From contig NZ_JAAKZY010000043.1 of the NCBI RefSeq assembly GCF_011045015.1, forward strand, positions 1 to 56,995: a DNA stretch of 56,995 nucleotides, given 5' to 3'. Each line of letters begins with the position of its first letter. Within the stretch, counting starts at the first letter, position 1. The translations under genes and the position numbers were made by a program. The notes beneath the pieces were generated by a model. That model ran no database searches. It worked only from the letters and a program-made list of their open reading frames with translations, and was not told the DNA's origin. Source of the DNA: Streptomyces scabichelini. Its GTDB lineage: Bacteria; Actinomycetota; Actinomycetes; Streptomycetales; Streptomycetaceae. Of the stretch, positions 33,491 through 43,133 are shown piece after piece.

Positions 33491-34216
33491 GTGAGCCGGA
33501 TCCTGGTGACCGGTTCCGCGGACGGCCTTGGCCATGCCGCGGCGGATTCGCTGTTGGCCGCGGGACACGACGTGGTGGTGCACGCCCGGAACCGGGAGCG
33601 CGCGGCGCGCCTCGATGCGCTGGCCGACCGTGGGGCGCACATCGTGGTGGGCGATTTCACGGAGCGTGACGCCGTACGGCGCATCGCCGCCGAGCTGAAC
33701 GACGCGAAGCCGTTCGACGCGGTCATTCACAACGCCGGCGTGTGGAGCGGACCGGCGGTCATGCCGGTCAACATCATCGCGCCGTACCTGCTCACGGCCC
33801 TGCTGCGCGGGCCGCGCCGTCTGGTGTACCTGAGCAGCGGCTCGCATTTCGGTGGGCGCCCCTCGCTCACCGGGGTCGACTGGCGGGGAGAGAGCGCGGG
33901 CTCGTACTCCGACAGCAAGCTGTTCGTCACGGCGCTCGCGGCCGCGGTGGCCCGCCTGCGCCCCGGGGTGCTGAGCAACGCCGTGGATCCGGGCTGGGTG
34001 CCGACGAAGATGGGCGGTCCTGGCGCACCGGACGATCTGGAACTCGGCCATCGGACGCAGGAGTGGCTCGCGTCGAGCGACGATCCCCAGGCCCTGACCA
34101 CCGGCGGGTACTGGTACCACCGCGAGCGGCGGCAGCCTCACCGCGCGGTCCACGACGAGGCGTTCCAGGACCGCCTCCTGCAGACGTTGGCCGAGGAGAC
34201 GGGCACCGCACTCTGA
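33491..34216 (+). CDS. Short-chain dehydrogenase/reductase
   Basis: 241 residues from GTG 33491 with AAGGAG eight nt upstream. The Rossmann motif is ILVTGSADGLGHAAADSLL (TGxxxGxG) and the catalytic Ser...YxxxK is YLSSGSHFGG then YSDSK. NAG in HNAGV replaces NNAG. Cytoplasmic and NAD(P)-linked; third gene of the cupin-CMD operon. Substrate not predictable. A GGGAAG/CTTCCC-based hairpin with a bulge follows at about 34251-34280. Confidence 0.85.
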   Translation: MSRILVTGSADGLGHAAADSLLAAGHDVVVHARNRERAARLDALADRGAHIVVGDFTERDAVRRIAAELNDAKPFDAVIHNAGVWSGPAVMPVNIIAPYLLTALLRGPRRLVYLSSGSHFGGRPSLTGVDWRGESAGSYSDSKLFVTALAAAVARLRPGVLSNAVDPGWVPTKMGGPGAPDDLELGHRTQEWLASSDDPQALTTGGYWYHRERRQPHRAVHDEAFQDRLLQTLAEETGTAL

Positions 34217-34304
34217 GCAGACGCCGAGCGCGGACGCCGGCCAGCCGGTCGCGGGAAGAGCCGCCGTCGCCGGCTTCCCGTCCGGGAGCGCGCAGTTACC
34301 TATC

Positions 34305-35591
34305 TCAGCCGGCGGTGATGCGTGCGTTGAGCCTGCGCATCCAGTCCCGGTCGGTGTGCCACATGGGGTGGTGGGGTGCCGCGTTGGAGGTCGGTACGAC
34401 GCCCCAGAAGCCCGCCTCGAGGCATCGGTCGACGAGGAACTCGGTGAGGTCCTTGCCGACTGCGTCCTCCTCGAAGCGTGCCAGGAGCGGGGTGTACCCC
34501 ACCACGCCTTCGCCGAGGACCGCGGGCATGCCACGGCGGCGGGCGAAGCCGGCGACCGCGTCGACCCACAGGGTCAGGGTCTGCCGCATGGCCTCCCGGT
34601 GCGGCAGATAGTTCTCGTAGAGCCACAGGTCCCAGCGGTCGGGGTCCACCCAGTCGTGGACGTAGAACAGTTCACGCGGGATTCCGGTGGCCGCCAGCCG
34701 CCACGGCTCGTCGGGGTGGTAGTCGTCGAAGGGCGGGGCGTCCTGGCGCAGCATGCCGAGCAGTTCGGGTGTTGGCCAGGTGGCCGCCTTCGGGGCCTCC
34801 TCGGTGCCGTGACCGAGCCCCACGGCTTGGTACAGCGCTCCGAGCACGCCGTAGACGTAGAAGTGGAAGTGAGCGACCTGCGCCTGCTCCGGCAGGTCGT
34901 CGAGTTCCAGTGGCCAGGGCTCTCCCAGCGAGTAGGTGACGGGGATGCCCGGGTGGCGTTCCCTCAGCAGTTTCACGGCGCGGCCCACGGGGTCGCGCAG
35001 CCGGGCGTAGTGGGTGGTGCCGTCGTTCGGTACGAGGGAGCAGTTGTCGACCTCGTTGTGCACCTCGACGTAGGCGACGCGGTCGTCGAGCCCGCGGTCG
35101 ACGAGGAAGTCCAGCAGCCCGGCGAGTGCTTCGGCCATCACCCCGGCGCGCTCCGGTGCGGGAATCGCGGCCAGTGCCCGGTGCCAGTCGTCGCTGTCGG
35201 CGAAGCACGGGGACTGCTGGTACTCCCAGGAGGACACGATCACCCGGCAGTCGTGCCGGGCGGCCGCCTCGAACAGCTCGACCAGGCGTCGGCGGCCGTC
35301 CAGTTCATAACCGCCGCGCACGTTGTACCAGCGGGTGCGTTGCCCGAACCGCTCGCCGAGGCCGCGGACCCGGAGGGATTCCGCGGCGGGGACGCGGCCG
35401 GAGAACAGCAGGAAGGGCATCGCGCAGATCCGCACGGTGTTGAAGCCGCGGTCCACGGCCTGTGCGAAGGCCTCGTCGAGGTCGGCGAACGGCTCGCCGG
35501 GACCTGCCTGCGTGTACCAGCTGAAGTCCCAGAGGGTGATGGCGAGTCGGTCGGTGACCTCGCCAGGGGACGAGTGTTCCAGTGCGGTCAT
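34305..35591 (-). CDS. Clan-A, cellulase-like (GH5-type) hydrolase
   Basis: 428 residues, ATG 35591. TIM-barrel hydrolase: FNTVRICAMPFLL, YVEVHNEVDNCSL (acid/base Glu after Asn), and VLGEGVVGYTP near residue 372 as the likely nucleophile region. It resembles the sugar-binding cellulase-like group. No signal peptide is present, so it acts in the cytoplasm on imported oligosaccharides. It is divergent from the secreted GH2 gene and both promoters border the palindrome at 35610-35626, so it should belong to the same GntR-controlled regulon. Exact family and substrate are inferred. Confidence 0.75.
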   Translation of the reverse strand: MTALEHSSPGEVTDRLAITLWDFSWYTQAGPGEPFADLDEAFAQAVDRGFNTVRICAMPFLLFSGRVPAAESLRVRGLGERFGQRTRWYNVRGGYELDGRRRLVELFEAAARHDCRVIVSSWEYQQSPCFADSDDWHRALAAIPAPERAGVMAEALAGLLDFLVDRGLDDRVAYVEVHNEVDNCSLVPNDGTTHYARLRDPVGRAVKLLRERHPGIPVTYSLGEPWPLELDDLPEQAQVAHFHFYVYGVLGALYQAVGLGHGTEEAPKAATWPTPELLGMLRQDAPPFDDYHPDEPWRLAATGIPRELFYVHDWVDPDRWDLWLYENYLPHREAMRQTLTLWVDAVAGFARRRGMPAVLGEGVVGYTPLLARFEEDAVGKDLTEFLVDRCLEAGFWGVVPTSNAAPHHPMWHTDRDWMRRLNARITAG

Positions 35592-35609
35592 GCCGACGAC
35601 GCTACATCA

Positions 35610-35626
35610 ATTCATTAATTATGAAT
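35610..35626. promoter_or_regulatory. GntR-type operator palindrome ATTCAT-N5-ATGAAT
   Basis: ATTCATTAATTATGAAT, a perfect 17-bp palindrome of 6-bp arms and a 5-bp centre in an otherwise GC-rich region, in the divergent gap of the GH5-like and GH2 genes. A TTGACA hexamer (35632-35637) abuts it on the plus strand. A degenerate copy is at 43134-43150. Confidence 0.65.
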
Positions 35627-35700
35627 ACTTCTTGACAGTGATCCGCTGGGTGCCCAGGCTCTTGGGGCGAACGGACCCGCCGCATCGAGGAGTTCACGTC

Positions 35701-37755
35701 ATGACAGATCGCCACCTGTCCCGGCGCACCGTCGTCGCCGCGCTCGGCGCCGCCGGCTGCGTAGCCCTGCCGGCCTGGCCGGACCAGGCCTCGGCGGCCA
35801 CCCGTGAAGCCACGGCCCCACCGGACGGCCCCGTGCTCGACACCCACCCCGCCACCGAGCCGTCCGGCACGCATGTGCGCGACGTCGGCGGCACCAACGT
35901 CGTCTTCCAGTACGGCGCGGTGCTTCCGGGCTTCGACGGCTGGCGCACCCGTGAACCCACCCGCGAGTACCTGTCCCTGGACCGGCGCTGGCGGTTCCGC
36001 TTCGACCCCCGCAACCGTGGACTCGACGAGGGGTGGCAGTCCGCGCGCCTCGACGACAGGGCATGGACACTCATCGACGTCCCGTCGGCCTGGGACCTGC
36101 TGGACACGCCCGGATTCGGCTCGCAGGACGCCCCCTTCGGCAAGGGCACGGCGTTCGCCGACGGCTACGCCTGGTACCGCACCGAGGTGGACGTTCCCCC
36201 GTCCTGGCGCGCCCGCCATGTGCGCATCGCCTTCCTGGCCGCCGGGTACAGCGCCGAGGTGTGGCTCGACGGCCGGTACCTCGGCAAGCACGAGGGGGCC
36301 AACTCCCCCTTCGCGCTTCCGGTTTCGGAGGCGCTGCGGCTGGGGACGCGGCAGACGATCGCGGTACGGGTCTTCCGCCGGGCGAACTACGCCGACTACA
36401 CCGCCACACCCCCGCAGGCCGTCACCGACGACCACGAGATCCCGTACAAGCCGGTCGACTACTGGCCTTACGCGGGCCTGACCCGGTCCGCCTGGATCGA
36501 GGCCGTCCCGCAGGTCACCATCGCCAAGCTGCTCGCCGTCGGCGCGAGCGGGAGGCTGGAGGCACGAGCCGTCGTCGAGAACCACGGCGCTTCCGACTTC
36601 GACGGCCGCCTCGCACTGGATCCAGGTCGCGGGAGCGGCGGCCTGCCCACCGTCGTCGCGGCGCGGATTCCGGCACGATCCGTCGGCGTCGTGACCGTCT
36701 CGGTGCCCATACCCGGCGCACCCGCATGGAGCCCGGGTTCGCCGCACCTGCTCACCGCACGCGCCACGCTCACCGCAGGCAGGCCGGGGGGTGGACAGGT
36801 GGACACGCTGTCCACGCGCTACGGAGTGCGTGAGTTGTCGGTCGTGGGACCCGAACTGCGGTTGAACGACAGGCCGTTGTTCCTCAAGGGTCTGAACTGG
36901 CACGAGGAGACCGCCGCACACGGCAGGGCCATGACGCCGGCCGAGTACGACAGGGAACTGGGCCACGTCCGGGCAGTGGGCGCCAACTTCATCCGCAACT
37001 GCGTCTACAACCGCCATCCGTACGTCTACGACTGGGCGGACGAGCACGGCGTGATGGTCATGGACGACATCGACACCATGTGGCTCAACACCGCCCAGGA
37101 GAAGCTGCAGACCGACCGCTACGGCCTCGCCCGTGCCCTGGCCCTGACGATGGCGTGGAACCAGCACAACCACCCCTCGGTGATCCTCTGGTGCCTGCAG
37201 AACGAGTCGGAGATCGATGCCGACGGTGCCCCGGTCTACCGCGCCTGGCTCGCCGATATGAAGGCGGCCGTGAAGGCGGTCGACCTCACCGCCCGCCCTG
37301 TGACGTGGGCTTCCAACACCAGCAACGACCCCGCCTTCGACCTTGCCGACGTGATCGGGTTCAACGAGTACTTCGGATACTTCTACGGCGAGGACGCCGA
37401 CCTCGGCCCTGCTCTGGACGCGGTGCACGCGAAGTACCCCGACAAGCCGATCCTGATCACGGAGAACGGCACCTGGTCGGAGGCCGGCCACCACGGCCCG
37501 AGCGCCACGGAGGGCACCGAGGAGTGGCAGGCCGCCTCCTTCACCGCCCACTGGACCCAGGTGGCCGCGCGCAGCGAGTTCGTCGCGGGCTTCACGTACT
37601 GGGTTCTCAAGGACTACAAGCAGCGGGCCGGATACAACCAGGACCACAACGGCATCTCCGTCATGGGCCTGCTCACCTTCGGCGAAGAGCGGCCCAAGCT
37701 CGTCCATGAGACGTTCCGGAAGGCGGACAACCCGAGGGCAGGGCAAGGGACGTGA
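35701..37755 (+). CDS. Secreted GH2 beta-galactosidase/glucuronidase-like hydrolase
   Basis: 684 residues from ATG 35701 with GAGGAG nine nt upstream. A twin-arginine signal (LSRRTVVAALGAAG, cleavage near ASA-AT) targets it outside the cell. GH2 order: sugar-binding domain (about 100-260, WYRTEVDVP, VWLDGRYLGKHEGANSPF), immunoglobulin-like domain, then the barrel with LNDRPLFLKGLNWHEE, acid/base Glu in LWCLQNESE (about 501) and nucleophile Glu in ILITENGTW (about 588). Likely releases terminal galactose or galacturonic-type residues from plant glycans for import. Ends at a bidirectional terminator. The exact specificity is not determined. Confidence 0.83.
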   Translation: MTDRHLSRRTVVAALGAAGCVALPAWPDQASAATREATAPPDGPVLDTHPATEPSGTHVRDVGGTNVVFQYGAVLPGFDGWRTREPTREYLSLDRRWRFRFDPRNRGLDEGWQSARLDDRAWTLIDVPSAWDLLDTPGFGSQDAPFGKGTAFADGYAWYRTEVDVPPSWRARHVRIAFLAAGYSAEVWLDGRYLGKHEGANSPFALPVSEALRLGTRQTIAVRVFRRANYADYTATPPQAVTDDHEIPYKPVDYWPYAGLTRSAWIEAVPQVTIAKLLAVGASGRLEARAVVENHGASDFDGRLALDPGRGSGGLPTVVAARIPARSVGVVTVSVPIPGAPAWSPGSPHLLTARATLTAGRPGGGQVDTLSTRYGVRELSVVGPELRLNDRPLFLKGLNWHEETAAHGRAMTPAEYDRELGHVRAVGANFIRNCVYNRHPYVYDWADEHGVMVMDDIDTMWLNTAQEKLQTDRYGLARALALTMAWNQHNHPSVILWCLQNESEIDADGAPVYRAWLADMKAAVKAVDLTARPVTWASNTSNDPAFDLADVIGFNEYFGYFYGEDADLGPALDAVHAKYPDKPILITENGTWSEAGHHGPSATEGTEEWQAASFTAHWTQVAARSEFVAGFTYWVLKDYKQRAGYNQDHNGISVMGLLTFGEERPKLVHETFRKADNPRAGQGT

Positions 37756-37760
37756 GCGGA

Positions 37761-37805
37761 CCGGTGGCGAGGGTCCGGCGGTTTGCACCGGACCCGCGCC
37801 ACCGG
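37761..37805. terminator. Bidirectional terminator hairpin
   Basis: CCGGTGGCG-a-GGGTCCGG, nine-nt loop, CCGGACCC-g-CGCCACCGG: 17 paired bases with one mismatch, between the convergent GH2 and permease genes. Confidence 0.75.
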
Positions 37806-37811
37806 TGCGGG

Positions 37812-38744
37812 TCAGCCCTTGACGCTGCCCTGGGTGAGGCCCGAGCGCCAGTAGCGCTGCAGGACGAGCATCGCGGCGGCCAGCGGGAGGATGGAGAGGA
37901 ACGCTCCGCCCACCGTGAGCTGGTTGAGCTCGGGAATGCGGTTGGCCGCTGCCTGCCAGGTCGTCAGGCCCAGGGTGATCGGGTACTTGCGGTCGTCCGA
38001 GAGCATGACCAGCGGCAGGAAGTAGTTGTTCCAGATGCCGACGAACTGGAAGAGGAAGACGGTCACCAGCGCGGGCGTCATGGTGCGCAGGACGAGGGTG
38101 CCGAAGATCCGCCACTCGCCGGCGCCGTCGACGCGGGCCGCCTCCAGCATCTCGGCCGGTACCGCCGCCTCCGCGTAGATCCGGCACAGATAGACGCCGA
38201 ACGGGCTGACCATGCTGGGGATCAGCACGGCCCAGTGGGTGTTGGCCAGGCCGACCTCACTGAACAGCAGGTACATCGGCAGGGCGAGTGCGGTGCTGGG
38301 CAGCAGTACGCCGGCCAGTACGACCTTGAAAACCGCCTCCCGCCCACGGAACCGGTAGACGGCGAGGGCGTAGCCGGCGGCACCCGCGAGCAGGGTGGCC
38401 AGCGCGCCGCCCACTCCCGCGTACAGGATGCTGTTCCACGTCCAGCTCCAGAAGATGCCGTCGCTGTAGGAGAAGACCTGCGAGAGGTTGTGCAGCCACT
38501 GCGGGTCGGAGAACCACAGTCCGAAGGTGCCGAAGAGGTCGGCGCTGCTCTTGGTGGAGGCCACCAGCAGCCAGTAGACGGGCAGCAGGAAGTACAGGGC
38601 CGCGACGGTCAGCAGCGCGACCAGCAGGATCCGCGAGGGCTTCGGTCCACGGCGCGGCCTGCCGTCACGGCGCTCGCCGGCGGCCCGTGGCGGGTGGGCG
38701 GAGGTGGCCACCGGCTTCTTGATGCGGGGTGTGGACACGCTCAC
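37812..38744 (-). CDS. Sugar ABC transporter permease (MalG-like)
   Basis: 310 residues from GTG 38744, which overlaps the preceding permease stop (GTGA). Six membrane helices starting RILLVALLTVAALYFLLPVYWLL, and the cytoplasmic EAA loop EAARVDGAGEWRIFGTLVLRTM, diagnostic of MalG-type permeases. Partner of the adjacent MalF-like permease. No ATPase gene is in the operon; a shared MsiK-type ATPase is inferred. Confidence 0.92.
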   Translation of the reverse strand: MSVSTPRIKKPVATSAHPPRAAGERRDGRPRRGPKPSRILLVALLTVAALYFLLPVYWLLVASTKSSADLFGTFGLWFSDPQWLHNLSQVFSYSDGIFWSWTWNSILYAGVGGALATLLAGAAGYALAVYRFRGREAVFKVVLAGVLLPSTALALPMYLLFSEVGLANTHWAVLIPSMVSPFGVYLCRIYAEAAVPAEMLEAARVDGAGEWRIFGTLVLRTMTPALVTVFLFQFVGIWNNYFLPLVMLSDDRKYPITLGLTTWQAAANRIPELNQLTVGGAFLSILPLAAAMLVLQRYWRSGLTQGSVKG

Positions 38745-39685
38745 CGTGCATCCCTTCTTCCCTTGCGGTTCACCAGGCTGAGGAAGCCGAAGGACAGCAC
38801 GCTCGCCACCAGGGCGAGGATCACCGACTCGGCCGCGGCGAGGTAGATGTTGTTGTTGGCGAAGGCCTCGTTGTAGGCGCTCAGGTTCGGGGTGTACGAC
38901 GTGCTGACCGCCGGGGTCAGCGGCTTGATGACCAGTGGTTCGGCGAACAGTTGCAGGGTGCCGATGATGGAGAAGACGCCGGTGAGCACGAGGGCGGGCC
39001 GGGCCAGGGGGAGCTTGATCCGGATCGCCGTCTGCCAGGCGCCGGCCCCGTCGATGCGCGCGGCTTCGTAGAGCTCCTGCGGGATCGCCTTGAGCTGGGC
39101 GACGATCACCAGCATGTTGTAGCCGGCGAACTCCCAGATCACGATGTTGGCGATGGACCACAGCACGCTGTCGTAGCCGAGGAAGTCCGGAGCGAGACCG
39201 ACCCTGTCGAGCAGGTCGACGACCGGGCTCACGCCCGGCACGTACAGGAAGCCCCACAGGATCGAGGCGATGACGCCCGGAACGCCGTACGGCAGGAAGT
39301 AGGCGGCGCGCAGGATGCCGGCCCAGCGGTGGGAGAGCGTGTCCAGTGCCAGTGCCAGCGCGGTGGACAGCAGCAGCATCACCGGGATCTGAACGATGCC
39401 GAAGAGCAGGACCCGCGCGAAGCTCTCCAGGAAGGCCGACTGCTGAAGGGCGAGGGTGTAGTTGTCGAGACCGGCGAAACCGAGGGTGGCCGGGCCCAGG
39501 CCCAGCGGGCCGGAACGGGCCGGTGTGAGGAGGCTCTGGTAGACGGCGTAGCCGAGCGGAAGCACGAAGGTGAACAGGAAGAGGGCGACGAAGGGGAGCA
39601 GGAACCCCCATGCCGCCCGGTCGGGGCGGGCGGAGCGCCGGCTGCCCGGTGCGGACGTCGTCGTCCGGTCGGTCGTGGTGCTCAT
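38741..39685 (-). CDS. Sugar ABC transporter permease (MalF-like)
   Basis: 314 residues; ATG 39685 overlaps the binding-protein stop (ATGA). Helices start at WGFLLPFVALFLFTFVLPLGYAV, and the EAA loop EAARIDGAGAWQTAIRIKLPL is intact. Together with the neighbouring permease it forms the channel of a galactoside-type importer in the plasma membrane. All three import genes and the GH42 gene are in one minus-strand operon. Confidence 0.92.
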   Translation of the reverse strand: MSTTTDRTTTSAPGSRRSARPDRAAWGFLLPFVALFLFTFVLPLGYAVYQSLLTPARSGPLGLGPATLGFAGLDNYTLALQQSAFLESFARVLLFGIVQIPVMLLLSTALALALDTLSHRWAGILRAAYFLPYGVPGVIASILWGFLYVPGVSPVVDLLDRVGLAPDFLGYDSVLWSIANIVIWEFAGYNMLVIVAQLKAIPQELYEAARIDGAGAWQTAIRIKLPLARPALVLTGVFSIIGTLQLFAEPLVIKPLTPAVSTSYTPNLSAYNEAFANNNIYLAAAESVILALVASVLSFGFLSLVNRKGRRDAR

Positions 39686-41031
39686 CGCGCGCTCCTCGCC
39701 GTCAGGCCCTTGGCCCGCAGGTTGTCCACGGTGCTCTTCTGGGCGTCGGCCAGCGCCCCGGTGAGAGAGCCGTCTCCGGCGATGGCGGCGCCGAAGGAGT
39801 CCTGGAGCTGGGAGAAGTCGGCGTCCGTGGTGGGCGACCACTTCCAGGAGGTGTCGATGGCCCGGTCGGAGACGGTGAACACGTCGTTGTACCGCTGTCC
39901 GCCGAAGAACGGGTCGGGCTTGTCGAGGGCCGATCCGCTGAAGATGCCGGTGGCAGCGGGCCAGCCGTAGCCGACGGAGACGTTCAGGTCGACGGCCCGG
40001 CGGTCGGTGTTGATCCAGTGCGCGAACTGCAGCGCCTCACGCGGGTGACGGGAGCCCTGGAGGATCGCGGTGGACGATCCGCCCCAGTTGGCGGAGGCCT
40101 TCTGCCCGGCCTTCCACTGGGGCAGCAGGGCGACCCGCCACTTTCCCGCGGTGTCCGGCGCGTTGCCGCGCAGCAGGGCGTCGCCCCACTGAGGCCCGAC
40201 CCAGGCGGCGATCTGTCCGGTCTGGACATGCCTGTACCAGGCGTTGGACATGTCGGGTTCGACGAAGACGAGGTCGTCGCGGACCATCCTCTCCCAGTAG
40301 TCCGCGACCTCGCGGGAGAGATCGTCGTCCATGTCGACGACCCAGGTGTCGCCCTCGGTACGCACCCATCGTGCGCCGCGCTGCCAGCACATCGCGGCGA
40401 ACCAGCTGGGCTGGTTGGGGGCGAAGGCGCACAGCCTGGCACCGTCGCCGCGGGCCTTGACCACGCGGGCGGCGTCCTCGAACTCGGCCCAGGTGGCGGG
40501 GGTTTCGATGCCCCACTTCGCGAAGAGGTCCCGGCGGTAGAAGAGCCCCATCGGGCCGGATGCCTGCGGGACGGTGTAGACCTTGCCGTCGAAGACGCCC
40601 TGCTGCCACTGCCACGGCACATAGCTGTCGCGCAGGTCGTCGGCTCCGTACTCGCTCAGGTCGGTCAGGCCGTTGACCAGCATGAAGCTGGGCAGCTCGT
40701 GATACTCGACCTGCGCCAGGTCCGGAGGGTTCCCGGCCGTCAGCGAGGCGTGCATCTTCTGGTAGCCGCCGGTCACGTTCTGGGGGATGGTCTGCATCTC
40801 GACCTGGATGTCGGGGTGCGTCCGGTTCCACAGGTCGACGGTCTTCTGCATCGGTACCCACGTCCAGAAGACGAGTCTGACCTTCTGACCGGGGCGTGTG
40901 CGTGCCTGCGTGGTCGTACGTGCGGCTCCGACGGTCTGTCCGCAGGCGGTGAGGGCGGGGGCGGCGATCGCCGTCCCCGCCGCGGCAGCCCACCGCAAGA
41001 AGGACCGTCGCGCGGGCCTTGATGTGTCCAA
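39682..41031 (-). CDS. Sugar-binding lipoprotein of ABC importer
   Basis: 449 residues. The best start is TTG 41031 (LDTSRPARRSFLRW), after AAGGGA, since the frame has no ATG or GTG upstream with a site. Twin-arginine plus lipobox: RRSFLRWAAAAGTAIAAPALTAC, so a Tat-exported lipoprotein on the outer face of the membrane. Mature part is a family 1 extracellular solute-binding protein (VRLVFWTWVPMQKTVDLWNRTHPDIQVE, MGLFYRRDLFAKWGI). It begins 20 nt after the GH42 stop. Ligand inferred as galacto-oligosaccharide. Confidence 0.9.
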   Translation of the reverse strand: MDTSRPARRSFLRWAAAAGTAIAAPALTACGQTVGAARTTTQARTRPGQKVRLVFWTWVPMQKTVDLWNRTHPDIQVEMQTIPQNVTGGYQKMHASLTAGNPPDLAQVEYHELPSFMLVNGLTDLSEYGADDLRDSYVPWQWQQGVFDGKVYTVPQASGPMGLFYRRDLFAKWGIETPATWAEFEDAARVVKARGDGARLCAFAPNQPSWFAAMCWQRGARWVRTEGDTWVVDMDDDLSREVADYWERMVRDDLVFVEPDMSNAWYRHVQTGQIAAWVGPQWGDALLRGNAPDTAGKWRVALLPQWKAGQKASANWGGSSTAILQGSRHPREALQFAHWINTDRRAVDLNVSVGYGWPAATGIFSGSALDKPDPFFGGQRYNDVFTVSDRAIDTSWKWSPTTDADFSQLQDSFGAAIAGDGSLTGALADAQKSTVDNLRAKGLTARSAR

Positions 41032-41051
41032 TGTGTGTCCCTTGCTTGTGC

Positions 41052-43091
41052 CTAAGGCTTGTTCAGTACGGCGGCTCCGGCCCCCGGCAGCGTGATCCGG
41101 TCCGAGGGGCCTGTCCCGGGAGTGAGGGCGTCTGTCATCGGCTCTGGCAGTCGGACCGAGACCTGCTCCGACCCGTGGTTGAGCAGGAAGAGGAAGCGTC
41201 CGCCGTCGCCTTCGCGGACGGTCGCCTGCACCTGTTCGGGAAGCCCGGCCAGGACGGGGCCGACACCCGCCGTGCGGCACACCTCGTCCGTCAGGGCCCG
41301 CATGGCCTGTGGTGCGAGGCGCGTCGCGACGTACCACGCGCTGCCCTGCCCGAAGGAGTTACGTGTGACCGCCGGCTGTCCGGTCAGTGGGCCTGAGTCG
41401 AAAACGGCCACCGGCTGTGCGTCCTCGGGTACGACGACTTCCGACCACAGGTCGGCCTGTCCGACCGTGCCGTCGTGGTGCCGTACCTTCACCGAATCCT
41501 GCTCCCGCAGCGGCCAGAACTCCTCGACGCGCAGGCCCAGTACCTCGCGCAGCGGTGCGGGGTATCCGCCCAGGTGCACCCGGTCGCAGTCGTCGACGAT
41601 GCCGGAGAAGAAGGACACCAGCAGATGGCCGCCGCCGCGCACGAAGTCGGTGAGACGTTCGGCGTCCCGCTCCCGCAGCAGGTAGAGGTTGGGTACGACG
41701 ACGAGGCGGTAGCCCGACAGATCGCGGTCGGGCGGTACGACGTCGCAGGCGACGCCCGCCTCGAACAGCGGGCGGTAGTGCGCCAGGGCGATGTCCGTCT
41801 GGTCCAGTGCGGTGGACGGGTGCGAGTCGAGTTCCAGTGCCCGCCAGCTGTTCCAGTCCATGACCAGGGCGACGTCGGAGGTGCACCGGGTGCCGGCGAT
41901 CTGCGGCACCGAGGCGAGTTCGCGGCCCAGTTCACGCACCTCGTGGAAGGTGCGGGTGCCGGTGCCGCCGTGCGGGAGCATCGCCGAGTGGTACTTCTCG
42001 GCGCCGCCCCGGGACTGACGCCACTGGAAGTACAGCACCGCGTCGGCGCCCTGGGCGACCGCCTGCCAGCTCCACAGGCGCATCCGCCCCGGCGGCTTGG
42101 GCCCGTTGCGGTCGCGCCAGTTCACCGCGCTGGGCGCCTGTTCCATCAGCATCCACGGCTGACCGCCGCGGGCGGACCGGGTCACGTCGAAGATGAAGCC
42201 GGCCGCGATGTGGGTGTCCTCCTCGTGCGGGTCCTGGTAGACGTCGACCGAGACGACGTCCTCCTCGGCCGCCCACCGGAAGGCGTCGACCGGCTTGTTC
42301 ACCCCGATGAAGTTCGTCGTCACGGGGACGTCCGGGGTGATCCGCCGCAGTACTTCCTTCTCCGCCAGGTAGCACCGCAGCAGTGCGTCGTCGGAGAACC
42401 GGGCGAAGTCCAGCTGCTGTGCGGGGTTGGGGAAGGTCGGCGCCAGCCGTGGCGGCAGCACCTCGTCGAAGGTGTCGTACCGCTGCGACCAGAACGCCGT
42501 CGACCAGGCGTCGTTGAGGGCCTCGACGGTGCCGTACCGGTCGGACAGCCAGCGGCGGAAATCGGCCGCCGACTCGTCGCACCAGCACATCGCGGTGTGG
42601 CAGCCGTACTCGTTGCCGATGTGCCACGTCTCCAGCGCCGGGTGGTCGGCGTACCGGCCGGCCAGCTGCTCGACCAGGCGCGTCGCGTAACGGCGATAGA
42701 CAGCGCTGGAGGGGCAGTAGTGCTGGCGCCCGCCCGGCCACATACGGCGGCCGTCGGCGGTCTCGGGAAGGATCTCGGGGTGCAACCGGGACAGCCACGG
42801 CGGCGGGGACGCCGTCATGGTGGCCAGGCACACGGCCACGCCCGCCCCGGCCAGGTTGTCCATGACCCGGTCGAACCAGGTGAAGTCGTACTCCCCCGGC
42901 CTCGGCTCCACCTTGGCCCAGGAGAAGATGCCGGCCGTCACCATGGAGACGCCCGCCTCCTTCATCAAGGAGACGTCCTCGGCCCACACCTCCTCGGGCC
43001 ACTGCTCGGGGTTGTAGTCGCCGCCGAAGGCGATACCGGCGGGGCGCAGGCGGCGCCGCGCGTCGATTGCTGTGGGGTCTGCCTCTTGCAT
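41052..43091 (-). CDS. GH42 beta-galactosidase
   Basis: 679 residues, ATG 43091. Starts GIAFGGDYNPEQWPEEVW, the typical GH42 opening. Acid/base is Glu161 in HIGNEYG, nucleophile Glu317 in WMLMEQAPS. Cysteines C126, C164, C169 and C171 are placed like the zinc-binding group of GH42. The central trimerisation domain (VALVMDWNSWRALE) and small C-terminal domain follow. No signal peptide, so it hydrolyses imported galactosides in the cytoplasm. First gene of the importer operon, divergent from the SDR, with an AT-rich GntR site between. Confidence 0.93.
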   Translation of the reverse strand: MQEADPTAIDARRRLRPAGIAFGGDYNPEQWPEEVWAEDVSLMKEAGVSMVTAGIFSWAKVEPRPGEYDFTWFDRVMDNLAGAGVAVCLATMTASPPPWLSRLHPEILPETADGRRMWPGGRQHYCPSSAVYRRYATRLVEQLAGRYADHPALETWHIGNEYGCHTAMCWCDESAADFRRWLSDRYGTVEALNDAWSTAFWSQRYDTFDEVLPPRLAPTFPNPAQQLDFARFSDDALLRCYLAEKEVLRRITPDVPVTTNFIGVNKPVDAFRWAAEEDVVSVDVYQDPHEEDTHIAAGFIFDVTRSARGGQPWMLMEQAPSAVNWRDRNGPKPPGRMRLWSWQAVAQGADAVLYFQWRQSRGGAEKYHSAMLPHGGTGTRTFHEVRELGRELASVPQIAGTRCTSDVALVMDWNSWRALELDSHPSTALDQTDIALAHYRPLFEAGVACDVVPPDRDLSGYRLVVVPNLYLLRERDAERLTDFVRGGGHLLVSFFSGIVDDCDRVHLGGYPAPLREVLGLRVEEFWPLREQDSVKVRHHDGTVGQADLWSEVVVPEDAQPVAVFDSGPLTGQPAVTRNSFGQGSAWYVATRLAPQAMRALTDEVCRTAGVGPVLAGLPEQVQATVREGDGGRFLFLLNHGSEQVSVRLPEPMTDALTPGTGPSDRITLPGAGAAVLNKP

Positions 43092-43133
43092 GGCGGTCAG
43101 TCTTGAAGCGGCACCTCGACCCCGTCAAGATAT

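Noticed and set aside
35323..35700. GH2 start upstream at 35323
   Set aside because: The extension runs antisense through the GH5-like gene; ATG 35701 has an SD and a Tat signal.
37812..39611. One 599-residue minus-strand protein covering both permeases
   Set aside because: The first 289 residues are out of phase with the MalF-like permease; GTG 38744 overlapping its stop gives a normal MalG-like permease.
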